Origin: Candidatus Thermoplasmatota archaeon
Lineage (GTDB): Archaea; Thermoplasmatota; Thermoplasmata; RBG-16-68-12; JAGMCJ01
Length of the DNA: 32,827 bases
Assembly (NCBI GenBank): GCA_022848865.1
Contig: JAJISE010000021.1
Span: 1-32,827 of the forward strand
Direction: 5' to 3'
Below are positions 1-6,765 of this stretch, piece after piece. Numbering within the stretch: the first letter of the stretch is position 1; every line of letters starts with the position of its first letter. Position numbers and translations under genes: made by a program. The notes below the pieces were generated by a model, which had not been told where the DNA came from, searched no databases, and worked only from the letters and a program-made list of their open reading frames with translations.

Positions 1-1134
1 GAATGCAGTCAGCTCCGCCGGGAATGTCCCGTTCTGCCAGATAACGTAGACGTAATCGTCCCGGACGTACAGGTCAGGAGCGATGTCCGATCTGCCACCG
101 TCAATGTTAGCAGTCCAATAACCCGTTACGTAGGACCATCCGTGGTCAACCGAAAGCCATTCAACGTCCCAACTGGCTTCACTCGTGTTCCAATGCTGGT
201 ATGCCATGTGCATGAGTTCGTCAGCGCTGTTCTCCATTATTACCGGATGCTCGAGGTCTTCGCCCCTGTGCAACGAGTGCGTCAAGTAACCCATCGACCA
301 GCTGGTTCCACCGTTGTCGGTCCACATGAAGGCAACAGTCCTCGTGGCGTTCTTGACAGCGTATACATCCGCGATCCAGTGGAACCATCCCGGTCTGACA
401 GCTGAGACATCGACGTTGTTGAAGTCTTCTAGCTGCACACCTGGGTAAGGATTCGTCCAGTCCCAGTTTATGTAGTATGTGCCCCAGGTCTGCCCCCCGT
501 CCTGTGACATGATGAAGAACGTATTCTGCTCCCATCCAATCTTGTCCTGCTCGTATGATATGAATACTGTGTTTCCTGCAATCGCGATGGCGGGATTCGT
601 TTCATTGTACGGTCCCGTTGTGGACAACGTGAGATTCCAGGTCTGACCTAGATCAATGGAATAGGAGACATACACATCAGTATCGAGACCATCGTTGTGG
701 GAGAAGACTGCCCATGTGTAGCCATCGATTGGATTGTGGGCAATCCGTGGGGCCGTGTCTTCGCTACTGCCATTCACGTATAAGGGGACCTCTCCGAGGA
801 ATGGCAGCCCCGAGGGAATGGGTTCGTCTCGCGAGAGAACCCTCAGATTCTCCTGTCCAGCTCGAACAGTCTCGACGGGGGGCCCGAAGGTCTGCAACAT
901 ATCTGGGCTCACCTCTCTGCGAGTTTGGCTAGGATCCGACATCGTCGCGATCAGGTTTCCGTTCTCATCCAGGATCCTCTCCGGCAACTCAACATCGCTG
1001 GCTTCGCCATGACCGGCGAAGGAGTGGCTGTAGGGCATTCCAGCCAACCCCAGACAAACCACGGCGATAACAACAGCAATGTACCGCCTTCTCACTCCGG
1101 CTGAGTCCGTACCGATTTCTGCCCCCATCGTCAT
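1..1134 (-). CDS. Secreted sialidase-like (BNR/Asp-box) beta-propeller protein, C-terminus cut by window edge
   Basis: The frame is open from the ATG at 1134 to the first base of the window, so 378 residues are visible and the C-terminus is missing. Residues 1-17 are polar with an RRR triplet, followed by a hydrophobic stretch (about 18-34) that looks like a signal peptide or signal anchor, so export is likely. Two good Asp boxes (S-x-D-x-G-x-T-W) sit at S159-W166 and S210-W217, and a degenerate copy (TDNGGTSW) lies further on. These motifs mark the blades of sialidase/BNR propellers. The spacing fits a propeller, but no sialidase catalytic residues can be assigned, so substrate and enzymatic activity are unknown. 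The ATG at 1134 is preceded by GGAGGAG with 7 bases of spacing; ATG 1128 is the alternative. Confidence 0.8.
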   Translation of the reverse strand, partial: MTMGAEIGTDSAGVRRRYIAVVIAVVCLGLAGMPYSHSFAGHGEASDVELPERILDENGNLIATMSDPSQTRREVSPDMLQTFGPPVETVRAGQENLRVLSRDEPIPSGLPFLGEVPLYVNGSSEDTAPRIAHNPIDGYTWAVFSHNDGLDTDVYVSYSIDLGQTWNLTLSTTGPYNETNPAIAIAGNTVFISYEQDKIGWEQNTFFIMSQDGGQTWGTYYINWDWTNPYPGVQLEDFNNVDVSAVRPGWFHWIADVYAVKNATRTVAFMWTDNGGTSWSMGYLTHSLHRGEDLEHPVIMENSADELMHMAYQHWNTSEASWDVEWLSVDHGWSYVTGYWTANIDGGRSDIAPDLYVRDDYVYVIWQNGTFPAELTAF

Positions 1135-1267
1135 CAGCTATCTCCTCCAATTCCTTCCAGAAGATGGTAGTATTTGAAAACTTTCGTTTAGATTCCCCGA
1201 TGGCATAGTGCCCAACCAGTTGTTCACCTCGAAGACCGAGGAGCCCACACGTCGGCTGCACGAATAA

Positions 1268-1275
1268 CTTTAATA
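1268..1275 (+). promoter_or_regulatory. TATA-like box for the fixX-like gene
   Basis: CTTTAATA is centred about 28 bases before the ATG at 1300. No Shine-Dalgarno site precedes that ATG, so a leaderless transcript is inferred. Confidence 0.5.
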
Positions 1276-1299
1276 CGCTCCGTCACATCGAGACAAGCG

Positions 1300-1614
1300 A
1301 TGGTTGCCCCGCGAAAGCCGACCGCCGAGAAACCGCTCAGCGTCGACGAGCGCCTCGGCCTGGATAGGTTCGAGCCTGACGAGGAACCCTTCATCGAGGT
1401 CGACACCGAGCTCTGCAAGCAGTGCGTGCCCAAACCGTGCCTCTACGTGTGCCCGGCGAAGGTCTACACGTGGGAGGAGGGCGAACTCGTGTACAACATC
1501 GACGGTTGCCTGGAACTCGGGGCGTGCCTGGTTGTGTGCAACAAGATCGGAAGGGGAGCCATCAAGTGGAACTACCCCAGAGGGGGTCATGGAGTACACT
1601 TCAGATTCGGATGA
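1300..1614 (+). CDS. fixX: FixX-like ferredoxin (electron-transfer flavoprotein:quinone oxidoreductase partner) lacking one cluster cysteine
   Basis: A 104-residue ferredoxin of the FixX type, which passes electrons between electron-transfer flavoprotein and its quinone oxidoreductase. The family ending (YPRGGxGVxFRFG) and the KPCLYVCPAKVY segment are well conserved. Cysteines are at 39, 42, 47, 51, 70, 76 and 80. The usual second motif GCLECGTC reads GCLELGAC here, so position 73 is Leu instead of Cys. The cluster expected to use C51, C70, residue 73 and C76 therefore has three cysteines, while the one using C39, C42, C47 and C80 looks complete. No fixA, fixB or fixC gene is nearby, which is unusual. 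The stop overlaps the ribosome site of the downstream alaX gene. Confidence 0.85.
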   Translation: MVAPRKPTAEKPLSVDERLGLDRFEPDEEPFIEVDTELCKQCVPKPCLYVCPAKVYTWEEGELVYNIDGCLELGACLVVCNKIGRGAIKWNYPRGGHGVHFRFG

Positions 1615-1625
1615 GGAGGGGGAGC

Positions 1626-2336
1626 ATGACAGAGATCCTCTACATGAAGGATGCCGAGTCGAACTACATCAGGGAATTCGACGCGAAAATCGTGAAACGG
1701 GGAGAGGACTACGTCGTTCTGGACAGGACGGCCTTCTACGCAGAAGCGGGCGGTCAGCCGACGGACAAGGGCGTTCTCGGATGGGAGGGCGGAGAGAGCT
1801 CGGTCCGGAAGGTCAAGAAGGACAAGGGGACGGTGAGGCACTTCGTGGACCCTGTCCCGGAGGCAGATGATGTTCACGGCAAGCTTGACTGGGAGAGGAG
1901 ATACGCCCTCATGAGGATGCACACCGCCCAGCACGTCGTCTCCGGCGTTGTCTATGAGCTGTTCGAGGCGAGGACCGTCGGCAACCAGATCCACGGGAAC
2001 CGCTCGAGGATAGATTTCCACCCGGTCTCGTTCGAGGAGAACGACCTGAATGTGATAGAGGAGACGTGCAACAACGTCATCTCCAAGGACATACCCGTTT
2101 CCATCTATGAGGAGGACAGGGACGTTCTGGAAGAGAAGATGGGAAAGCAGAGATACATCATGGACCTCATTCCGAAATCAATTCGAAGGTTGCGCGTCAT
2201 CCAGATAGGGGACTTCGACATCTGCCCGTGCGGCGGGACCCATGTGAGGAACACTTCCGAGCTCGGCAAGGTGCACGTACTGGGTAGAAGAAGCAAGGGG
2301 ACTGACAGGGAAAGACTGACCTACGAGCTCGTCTGA
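1626..2336 (+). CDS. alaX: AlaX-type alanyl-tRNA editing hydrolase (medium, AlaX-M-like)
   Basis: Stand-alone trans-editing enzyme expected to remove serine or glycine wrongly attached to tRNA(Ala). It is 236 residues long, the size of AlaX-M. An N-terminal barrel carries the glycine-rich motif AEAGGQPTDKG (39-49), followed by the zinc site H99-x3-H103 (HTAQH) and C202-x3-H206 in CPCGGTH. There is no C-terminal oligomerisation domain, as in AlaX-L. The ATG at 1626 is chosen because GAGGAGG lies just upstream and the homology begins there; the frame stays open further upstream but overlaps fixX. The coupling with the ferredoxin gene is by proximity only (11 bases). Confidence 0.92.
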   Translation: MTEILYMKDAESNYIREFDAKIVKRGEDYVVLDRTAFYAEAGGQPTDKGVLGWEGGESSVRKVKKDKGTVRHFVDPVPEADDVHGKLDWERRYALMRMHTAQHVVSGVVYELFEARTVGNQIHGNRSRIDFHPVSFEENDLNVIEETCNNVISKDIPVSIYEEDRDVLEEKMGKQRYIMDLIPKSIRRLRVIQIGDFDICPCGGTHVRNTSELGKVHVLGRRSKGTDRERLTYELV

Positions 2337-2352
2337 GCGGCTCCTCCTCGAG

Positions 2353-3783
2353 CTACTCTTTGCTCTTTTTCCTCTGAGACAAGTATGCGAACAGAAGCCC
2401 GGCCATCACTATTGTCTCCAGCAGGACTATGCCTATCAGTGCGTTGAGCCATGTTGCGGTCTCGGCGTCCTTTATATCCTGCTGCTCCTGGCTCCGCAGT
2501 TCCTCTGCCATGTGCTCTATCTCGATCTTGTCCTGCAGCATCTCATAGAAGCCGTGCCACTGCACGTAGTCCGGTCCCATCATGAAGGCGCCCATTCTGG
2601 CCCTGCGCCCTTCGTGATGCCACATCTCGTACAGCTTGAACTCGATGGGCTCGTCGAAGCTCTCGTCCGTGAGCAGCCCATCCTCGCGCAACTCGTCCAC
2701 GATCGCCTTCGCTTCCGTGTACTTCTGGTTGTAGATCTCGACAACGACATCCGCCTGCTTGTAGTAGTTGTCCACCCAGGTCGTGGAGTGGCACTGCTCG
2801 CACACGGCCTTCATCCGGTCGCGCTTGACCTCCCAGCTCGTGCCGTCGCTAATGCTGTACCCGAGGCTATTGGCGGTGTTGTCCGTGTGGCGGGAAATCG
2901 CGGACTCGAGCTCCCAGCTCAGCCTTGAACTGATATCATGCGTCACCGGCACTCCTGAGGCGGCCGACATGTGGCATGCGGCACAGGTGGGAGTGCGGAA
3001 GTCCACGCCCGCCTCCCAGTCATCCTCCCCCCAGTTCCAGCTCTCGCCCTCGGCGGCATAGATGTTCCCGTGCTTGGATTCCATGTAGATCTCTATCTGC
3101 GGGTGATCAGGACCCATGTGGCACTGTCCGCAGGTCTCGGGGTGACGTGCTTCCTCGATCGAGAACGTGTGTCGTGAGTGGCAAGCGGAGCAACTCCCCC
3201 TGCTGCCATCCGGGTTGATCCGTCCGATCCCGTTGTTAGGCCATACTCTGAAGTCCTCGGTGGTCTTGCCCGTCATGTTCGTACCGTGACAGGACAGGCA
3301 TCCCCTCAGGGTGCCGGCGTCGATCACCTCTTCGCCCTCGATGATGATGAACCCGCCCTCGATCTGGCTTTCGAGGAATGGCAGCTTCTCCGCAGTGAAC
3401 AGGTACTCGTAGTACACGGCACCGAGCGAGTGAAGGCTCTGTCCGAACTCCTGGGCCTCTGTTGCATGGCACTGCCCGCAATCGTCGGGCGTGACGACGA
3501 CAGCTATCGTGTATCCATTGTGGGATATCGCGTCGGTATCGGAGGCGCTCGCCCCGTGGCAGGTGATGCAGGTGACGTTCTCGTCGGCGTGTTCGCTGCT
3601 TTCCCAGTCATCGATTATGCCCAAAAGCACTCCAGAGCTTTCGTGGCAATCCGCACAAGGATCCGCCCCGACGGAGGCCAGCAATGCGATTACGGTGATG
3701 AGCATCAGGAAGCTCGTCCCGAAGACTATCATTCTCTTGTTGGCCTTCAGTGTCTCAAGGAACTTCGCACTCTGTGACGGCAT
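2353..3783 (-). CDS. Membrane-anchored octaheme cytochrome c, hydroxylamine oxidoreductase (HAO) family
   Basis: A 476-residue protein with eight CxxCH haem sites starting at C43, C72, C102, C162, C198, C218, C267 and C328. The count and spacing fit HAO-type octaheme cytochromes, and the region 387-414 (WHHEGRRAR ... GPDYVQWHGFYE) matches the conserved C-terminal helical part of that family as I know it. A hydrophobic helix at 18-40 and another at about 445-468 imply an outward-facing haem domain anchored at both ends. Family members oxidise hydroxylamine or hydrazine or reduce nitrite/NO. Direction depends on a cross-linking tyrosine to the catalytic haem (fourth site, C162): Y406 and Y413 are the candidates and need an alignment. 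No cytochrome c maturation genes are in the window. Start: ATG 3783 behind GGAGG. Confidence 0.88.
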   Translation of the reverse strand: MPSQSAKFLETLKANKRMIVFGTSFLMLITVIALLASVGADPCADCHESSGVLLGIIDDWESSEHADENVTCITCHGASASDTDAISHNGYTIAVVVTPDDCGQCHATEAQEFGQSLHSLGAVYYEYLFTAEKLPFLESQIEGGFIIIEGEEVIDAGTLRGCLSCHGTNMTGKTTEDFRVWPNNGIGRINPDGSRGSCSACHSRHTFSIEEARHPETCGQCHMGPDHPQIEIYMESKHGNIYAAEGESWNWGEDDWEAGVDFRTPTCAACHMSAASGVPVTHDISSRLSWELESAISRHTDNTANSLGYSISDGTSWEVKRDRMKAVCEQCHSTTWVDNYYKQADVVVEIYNQKYTEAKAIVDELREDGLLTDESFDEPIEFKLYEMWHHEGRRARMGAFMMGPDYVQWHGFYEMLQDKIEIEHMAEELRSQEQQDIKDAETATWLNALIGIVLLETIVMAGLLFAYLSQRKKSKE

Positions 3784-3820
3784 GTCCCCCGCCTCCTGTT
3801 TGCTTGGTATGCGGGGTTTG

Positions 3821-3826
3821 TATAAG
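3821..3826 (-). promoter_or_regulatory. TATA-like box for the octaheme cytochrome gene
   Basis: On the minus strand this reads CTTATA within a locally A/T-rich patch, about 40 bases before the ATG at 3783. That leaves a short leader containing the GGAGG site. The cytochrome may therefore be transcribed separately from the hemerythrin gene upstream. Confidence 0.4.
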
Positions 3827-3858
3827 ATTGTTGTGAAGTGTGCTTCTTGGGGCCGATG

Positions 3859-5073
3859 TCAGAGCAGCCTCTTCGACCCTTCTATCTTCTTGATGTCCGT
3901 GATGTCCTGGGTTACCTCCAGACATCCGATGTAGTCCCCGTTCTTGCCGTGAACAGGGAAGTAGCGTATGAAAATCATCCTGCCCTTGACCTCAATCCAG
4001 AACTCTGCGACATCCCGCTCCCCGCTCTTGAATTCCTCCACGATCTGGTTTACGACATGTACGCTCTTCTCCGGATGACACTTCTGCACTTCTCGACCGA
4101 TGACCGCCTTCGTTCTTGTGAAGATCTTCTCCTTTGGTTCGCTGAAGTAGCGAACCGTGTCCTTGTCATCCACGAACGTTATGTCAAAGGGGAGCGTGTT
4201 GAGAACCGCTTCGACCTGCTCCCTTGAGAGATGGCCCATTCCGAGGTCGATCAACCCCTCCACTTCGACCTTGGGTGCTTCCTCGACCTCCTCGATCGCC
4301 ATCTTGGCGGGCTCTGGAGTGAAACAGCAGTAGCCGAGCTCGTCGAACTGTCGCCTCGTGTCCTTCCACTCGGCGTCGCCCATGACCTGCATCGCGGCCG
4401 GGAAGAGTATGTTGTTCTCCTTGTAGAAGTGACCAGAAAGCATGTCTGCCAGCGATGCTGCGACGTTGCTGAGCCTGCTGACGAACTCCTCGAAGGCCAC
4501 GCCCTCTCGCGTTTCGAGGACCGTGAATAGGCCCTTCTTGATCTCCCTGATCTTGTCGTGCTCGATCCACATCATGGCGGGCGGTTCCTTTATCCCGTGC
4601 TTCTCCAGGTACGGGAAGAGAACGTTCTCCTCGCGCACGTAGTGGCTCTCGGAATCCTGAAGATGATGCGCGATGTGGTCAAGGTGTTTGATCTCGTCAG
4701 CGACCGAGTCGAAGTCTCCCTTCCCCCTCAGGTCCTTGGCGACGATGCCCAGCTCATTGGCGTACTCAAGGAGGATCTTGTGCTCTCCCATGAGGATGCC
4801 TATCGGGTGATCTGGCGGGGCCACGAGCTCTTCCTTATCGCCCGACTCCCTGAGGATGGCGAGGTGGACGTCGCACAGCCCGTGAACCTCATCGGTGGAC
4901 ATGCCTTCCTTGATGATCTCCTCCTCGATCTTGGATATCTCGACCGGCGTCACGTCCTTCAGGAATTCCTTGAACTCCCCCTTCACGACATCGGGATCCT
5001 CTCCCTTGTGCAATCTCCTGATGATGTTCTTCAACACTTCCTTCTTCTCTTCGTCCTTGGACGTGCCATTCAT
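3859..5073 (-). CDS. DUF438 - hemerythrin (HHE) - PAS domain protein
   Basis: A 404-residue cytoplasmic protein in three parts. Residues 1-80 match the helical DUF438 region. Residues 85-225 form a hemerythrin-like four-helix domain with candidate di-iron ligands H89, H98, H130/H133, H144-x3-E148, H172 and H215-x3-E219. Residues 285-395 form a PAS domain ending in VTQDITDIKK. Such proteins are thought to sense or handle O2, NO or iron; there is no DNA-binding or kinase output here. Its position 75 bases upstream of the HAO-family cytochrome, on the same strand, suggests a link to reactive nitrogen species. The start ATG follows AAAGGTGGTGAAG. Confidence 0.88.
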   Translation of the reverse strand: MNGTSKDEEKKEVLKNIIRRLHKGEDPDVVKGEFKEFLKDVTPVEISKIEEEIIKEGMSTDEVHGLCDVHLAILRESGDKEELVAPPDHPIGILMGEHKILLEYANELGIVAKDLRGKGDFDSVADEIKHLDHIAHHLQDSESHYVREENVLFPYLEKHGIKEPPAMMWIEHDKIREIKKGLFTVLETREGVAFEEFVSRLSNVAASLADMLSGHFYKENNILFPAAMQVMGDAEWKDTRRQFDELGYCCFTPEPAKMAIEEVEEAPKVEVEGLIDLGMGHLSREQVEAVLNTLPFDITFVDDKDTVRYFSEPKEKIFTRTKAVIGREVQKCHPEKSVHVVNQIVEEFKSGERDVAEFWIEVKGRMIFIRYFPVHGKNGDYIGCLEVTQDITDIKKIEGSKRLL

Positions 5074-5130
5074 ATCTTCACCACCTTTCTCGGCGACTCG
5101 GTTTTGGCCTGCCCTCAGACATTCACAACG

Positions 5131-5139
5131 CTATATAAA
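5131..5139 (-). promoter_or_regulatory. TATA box for the hemerythrin-PAS gene
   Basis: Reads TTTATATAG on the minus strand, about 60 bases before the ATG at 5073, leaving a leader of roughly 35 bases with a ribosome site. It touches the end of the MJ1316-type gene upstream, so the two genes need not share a transcript. Confidence 0.5.
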
Positions 5140-5140
5140 C

Positions 5141-5386
5141 TCACGGATTCTCCTCTGGGTGCCTCTCGAAGATGATCTCTCCCTCGTACTCGATCCGGAA
5201 AATCTTGTATATCGGAATCCGCGCTTGGATCGTCGTGAAGTACCCCCTCTCGAGCTCGGTTATCTCCGCGCCGCTGATGACCACGTATCCGCTCTCCGCG
5301 CCTCTGTGCTCGTACCAGACCTTGGCCTTGGCGAGGTCCCTGTCATCCCGCCACTTCAGCTCGTTCAGGATCTCCCTGGGAGTCAT
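5141..5386 (-). CDS. MJ1316-type (former DUF504/UPF0248) RNA cyclic-end recognition domain protein
   Basis: An 81-residue single-domain protein of the family now described as MJ1316 RNA cyclic group end recognition domain. Visible family features are the opening TPREILNELKW (2-12), HRG at 27-29, the ISGAEI segment (37-42) and the IPIYKIFRIEYEG strand (57-69). It probably binds RNA ends, but the exact role is not settled. ATG 5386 is chosen because it matches the family start and lies downstream of the minus-strand box at 5431-5438. An ATG at 5413 and a TTG at 5425 would add 9 or 13 residues. It is divergent from gatD. Confidence 0.8.
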   Translation of the reverse strand: MTPREILNELKWRDDRDLAKAKVWYEHRGAESGYVVISGAEITELERGYFTTIQARIPIYKIFRIEYEGEIIFERHPEENP

Positions 5387-5430
5387 CGTCAATGGAATCG
5401 TGGGGAAACGCATAAGCTTTGCCAAAAAGG

Positions 5431-5438
5431 AATTAAGA
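5431..5438. promoter_or_regulatory. gatD: Shared A/T-rich box between the MJ1316-type gene and gatD
   Basis: The plus strand reads AATTAAGA centred about 27 bases before the gatD ATG, which has no ribosome site, so gatD looks leaderless. The minus strand reads TCTTAATT at a workable distance for the divergent gene. One element may serve both directions. Confidence 0.4.
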
Positions 5439-5460
5439 CACGAAGCATTTACGCAGACCG

Positions 5461-6765
5461 ATGGAGTACGAGGGGGTTGTGAAGAGTGTTCTGGACGGCG
5501 CCGGCGCTGTCGTGGGAGACTACATCGAGGTCACCCGGGAGAAGGACTCCTTCAACGGGATAGTGATGCCCCACGTCGAGTTCAGCGGGAACGACATCCT
5601 CACTCTGAAGCTCGACAATGGCTACAACATCGGAATCGAAGTCGACGACCTGTGCAAGGTCCGGCTCGTGCAGAGGAGAGAGGAGGGCAAGAGGGTGGAG
5701 GCGGAATATGTGGCGGACCCTGGCAAGCCAACGGTCTCGATCCTGGGCACAGGTGGGACGATAGCCTCGTACGTCGAGTACAGGACCGGGGCGGTGTTTC
5801 CGGCCGAGAAGGCGAAGGATCTGGTCTTCACCGTTCCGGAGCTTGCGGACTTGTGTAACGTTAGGGCGAAGGTGGTGTATAGCATGTTCAGCGAGAATAT
5901 GACATCGGAGAACTGGAAGAAGCTCGCGGGCGAGGCTGCGGCTGAGCTTGACTCGGGATCGAGCGGCGTGGTCATGCCACACGGGACGGACACGCTCGGC
6001 TACACCGCGGCGGCCCTCTCGTTCATGCTGGACGACCTGAGCGGGCCCGTGATCCTCGTCGGATCGCAGAGGTCATCGGACCGCCCCTCTTCGGACGCGT
6101 TCCTCAACCTGACCTCGTCGGCCAGACTGGCCAAAGAGGATCTGGGTGAGGTGGTTGTCGTGATGCACGGCGAGACCTCGGACAGCCTATGCACCATTCA
6201 CAGGGGCACGAAGGTGAGGAAGATGCACAGCAGCAGAAGGGACGCCTTCATGAGCATCAACCAGAAGCCTCTCGGAAGCGTTCACCAGGACGGCCGAACG
6301 GAGTGGCTGGACGAGCACCGCTCGAGGTCCTCGGGTCCGGTGAAGATCCAGGCTGACATGGAGGACGACGTTGTACTCGTCTATTTCTATCCTGGACTGC
6401 CTGCCCAGCTGTTCAGATCGATGGTGAAGGATGCGAGGGGCGTCGTCATAGCGGGAACGGGTCTCGGTCATGTCTCCTCAAGCCTCTTCCCGGAGGTCGA
6501 GTCCTTGATTCAGGCGGGCACGCCCGTTGTGATGACCACCCAGTGCCTGTACGGAAGGGTCAACATGAACGTCTACTCGGCGGGAAGGGACCTGCTCCTC
6601 GCGGGAGTGATACCGGGCGAGGACATGCTTCCAGAAACAGCGTTCATCAAGCTGATGTGGGTCCTCGGTCAGACAAGCGACGCGGCGAAGATCAAGGAGC
6701 TCATGACGACGAATCTGAGAGGGGAGATAAACCCGGCTATCAAGCTGGAGGAGTACAGTGAATAG
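5461..6765 (+). CDS. gatD: Glutamyl-tRNA(Gln) amidotransferase subunit D (asparaginase-like)
   Basis: Glutaminase subunit of the archaeal GatDE complex, which turns Glu-tRNA(Gln) into Gln-tRNA(Gln); GatD frees ammonia from glutamine or asparagine. The 434-residue length is typical. Residues 1-80 are the N-terminal beta-barrel unique to GatD. The L-asparaginase fold follows, with the catalytic threonine motif GTGGTIAS (96-103) and the second motif HGTDT (174-178), and the conserved GSQRSSDRPSSD segment. The stop codon TAG touches the gatE start, so translation is probably coupled. No glutaminyl-tRNA synthetase is seen in the window, consistent with the indirect route. Confidence 0.96.
   Translation: MEYEGVVKSVLDGAGAVVGDYIEVTREKDSFNGIVMPHVEFSGNDILTLKLDNGYNIGIEVDDLCKVRLVQRREEGKRVEAEYVADPGKPTVSILGTGGTIASYVEYRTGAVFPAEKAKDLVFTVPELADLCNVRAKVVYSMFSENMTSENWKKLAGEAAAELDSGSSGVVMPHGTDTLGYTAAALSFMLDDLSGPVILVGSQRSSDRPSSDAFLNLTSSARLAKEDLGEVVVVMHGETSDSLCTIHRGTKVRKMHSSRRDAFMSINQKPLGSVHQDGRTEWLDEHRSRSSGPVKIQADMEDDVVLVYFYPGLPAQLFRSMVKDARGVVIAGTGLGHVSSSLFPEVESLIQAGTPVVMTTQCLYGRVNMNVYSAGRDLLLAGVIPGEDMLPETAFIKLMWVLGQTSDAAKIKELMTTNLRGEINPAIKLEEYSE

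Noticed and set aside
1422-1625. Upstream extension of alaX through the ferredoxin gene
   Set aside because: It overlaps fixX, and the AlaX homology and a strong ribosome site begin at 1626.
3178-3777. 199-residue plus-strand open frame opposite the octaheme cytochrome
   Set aside because: It is the antisense of the haem protein with eight clear CxxCH motifs; no recognisable features.
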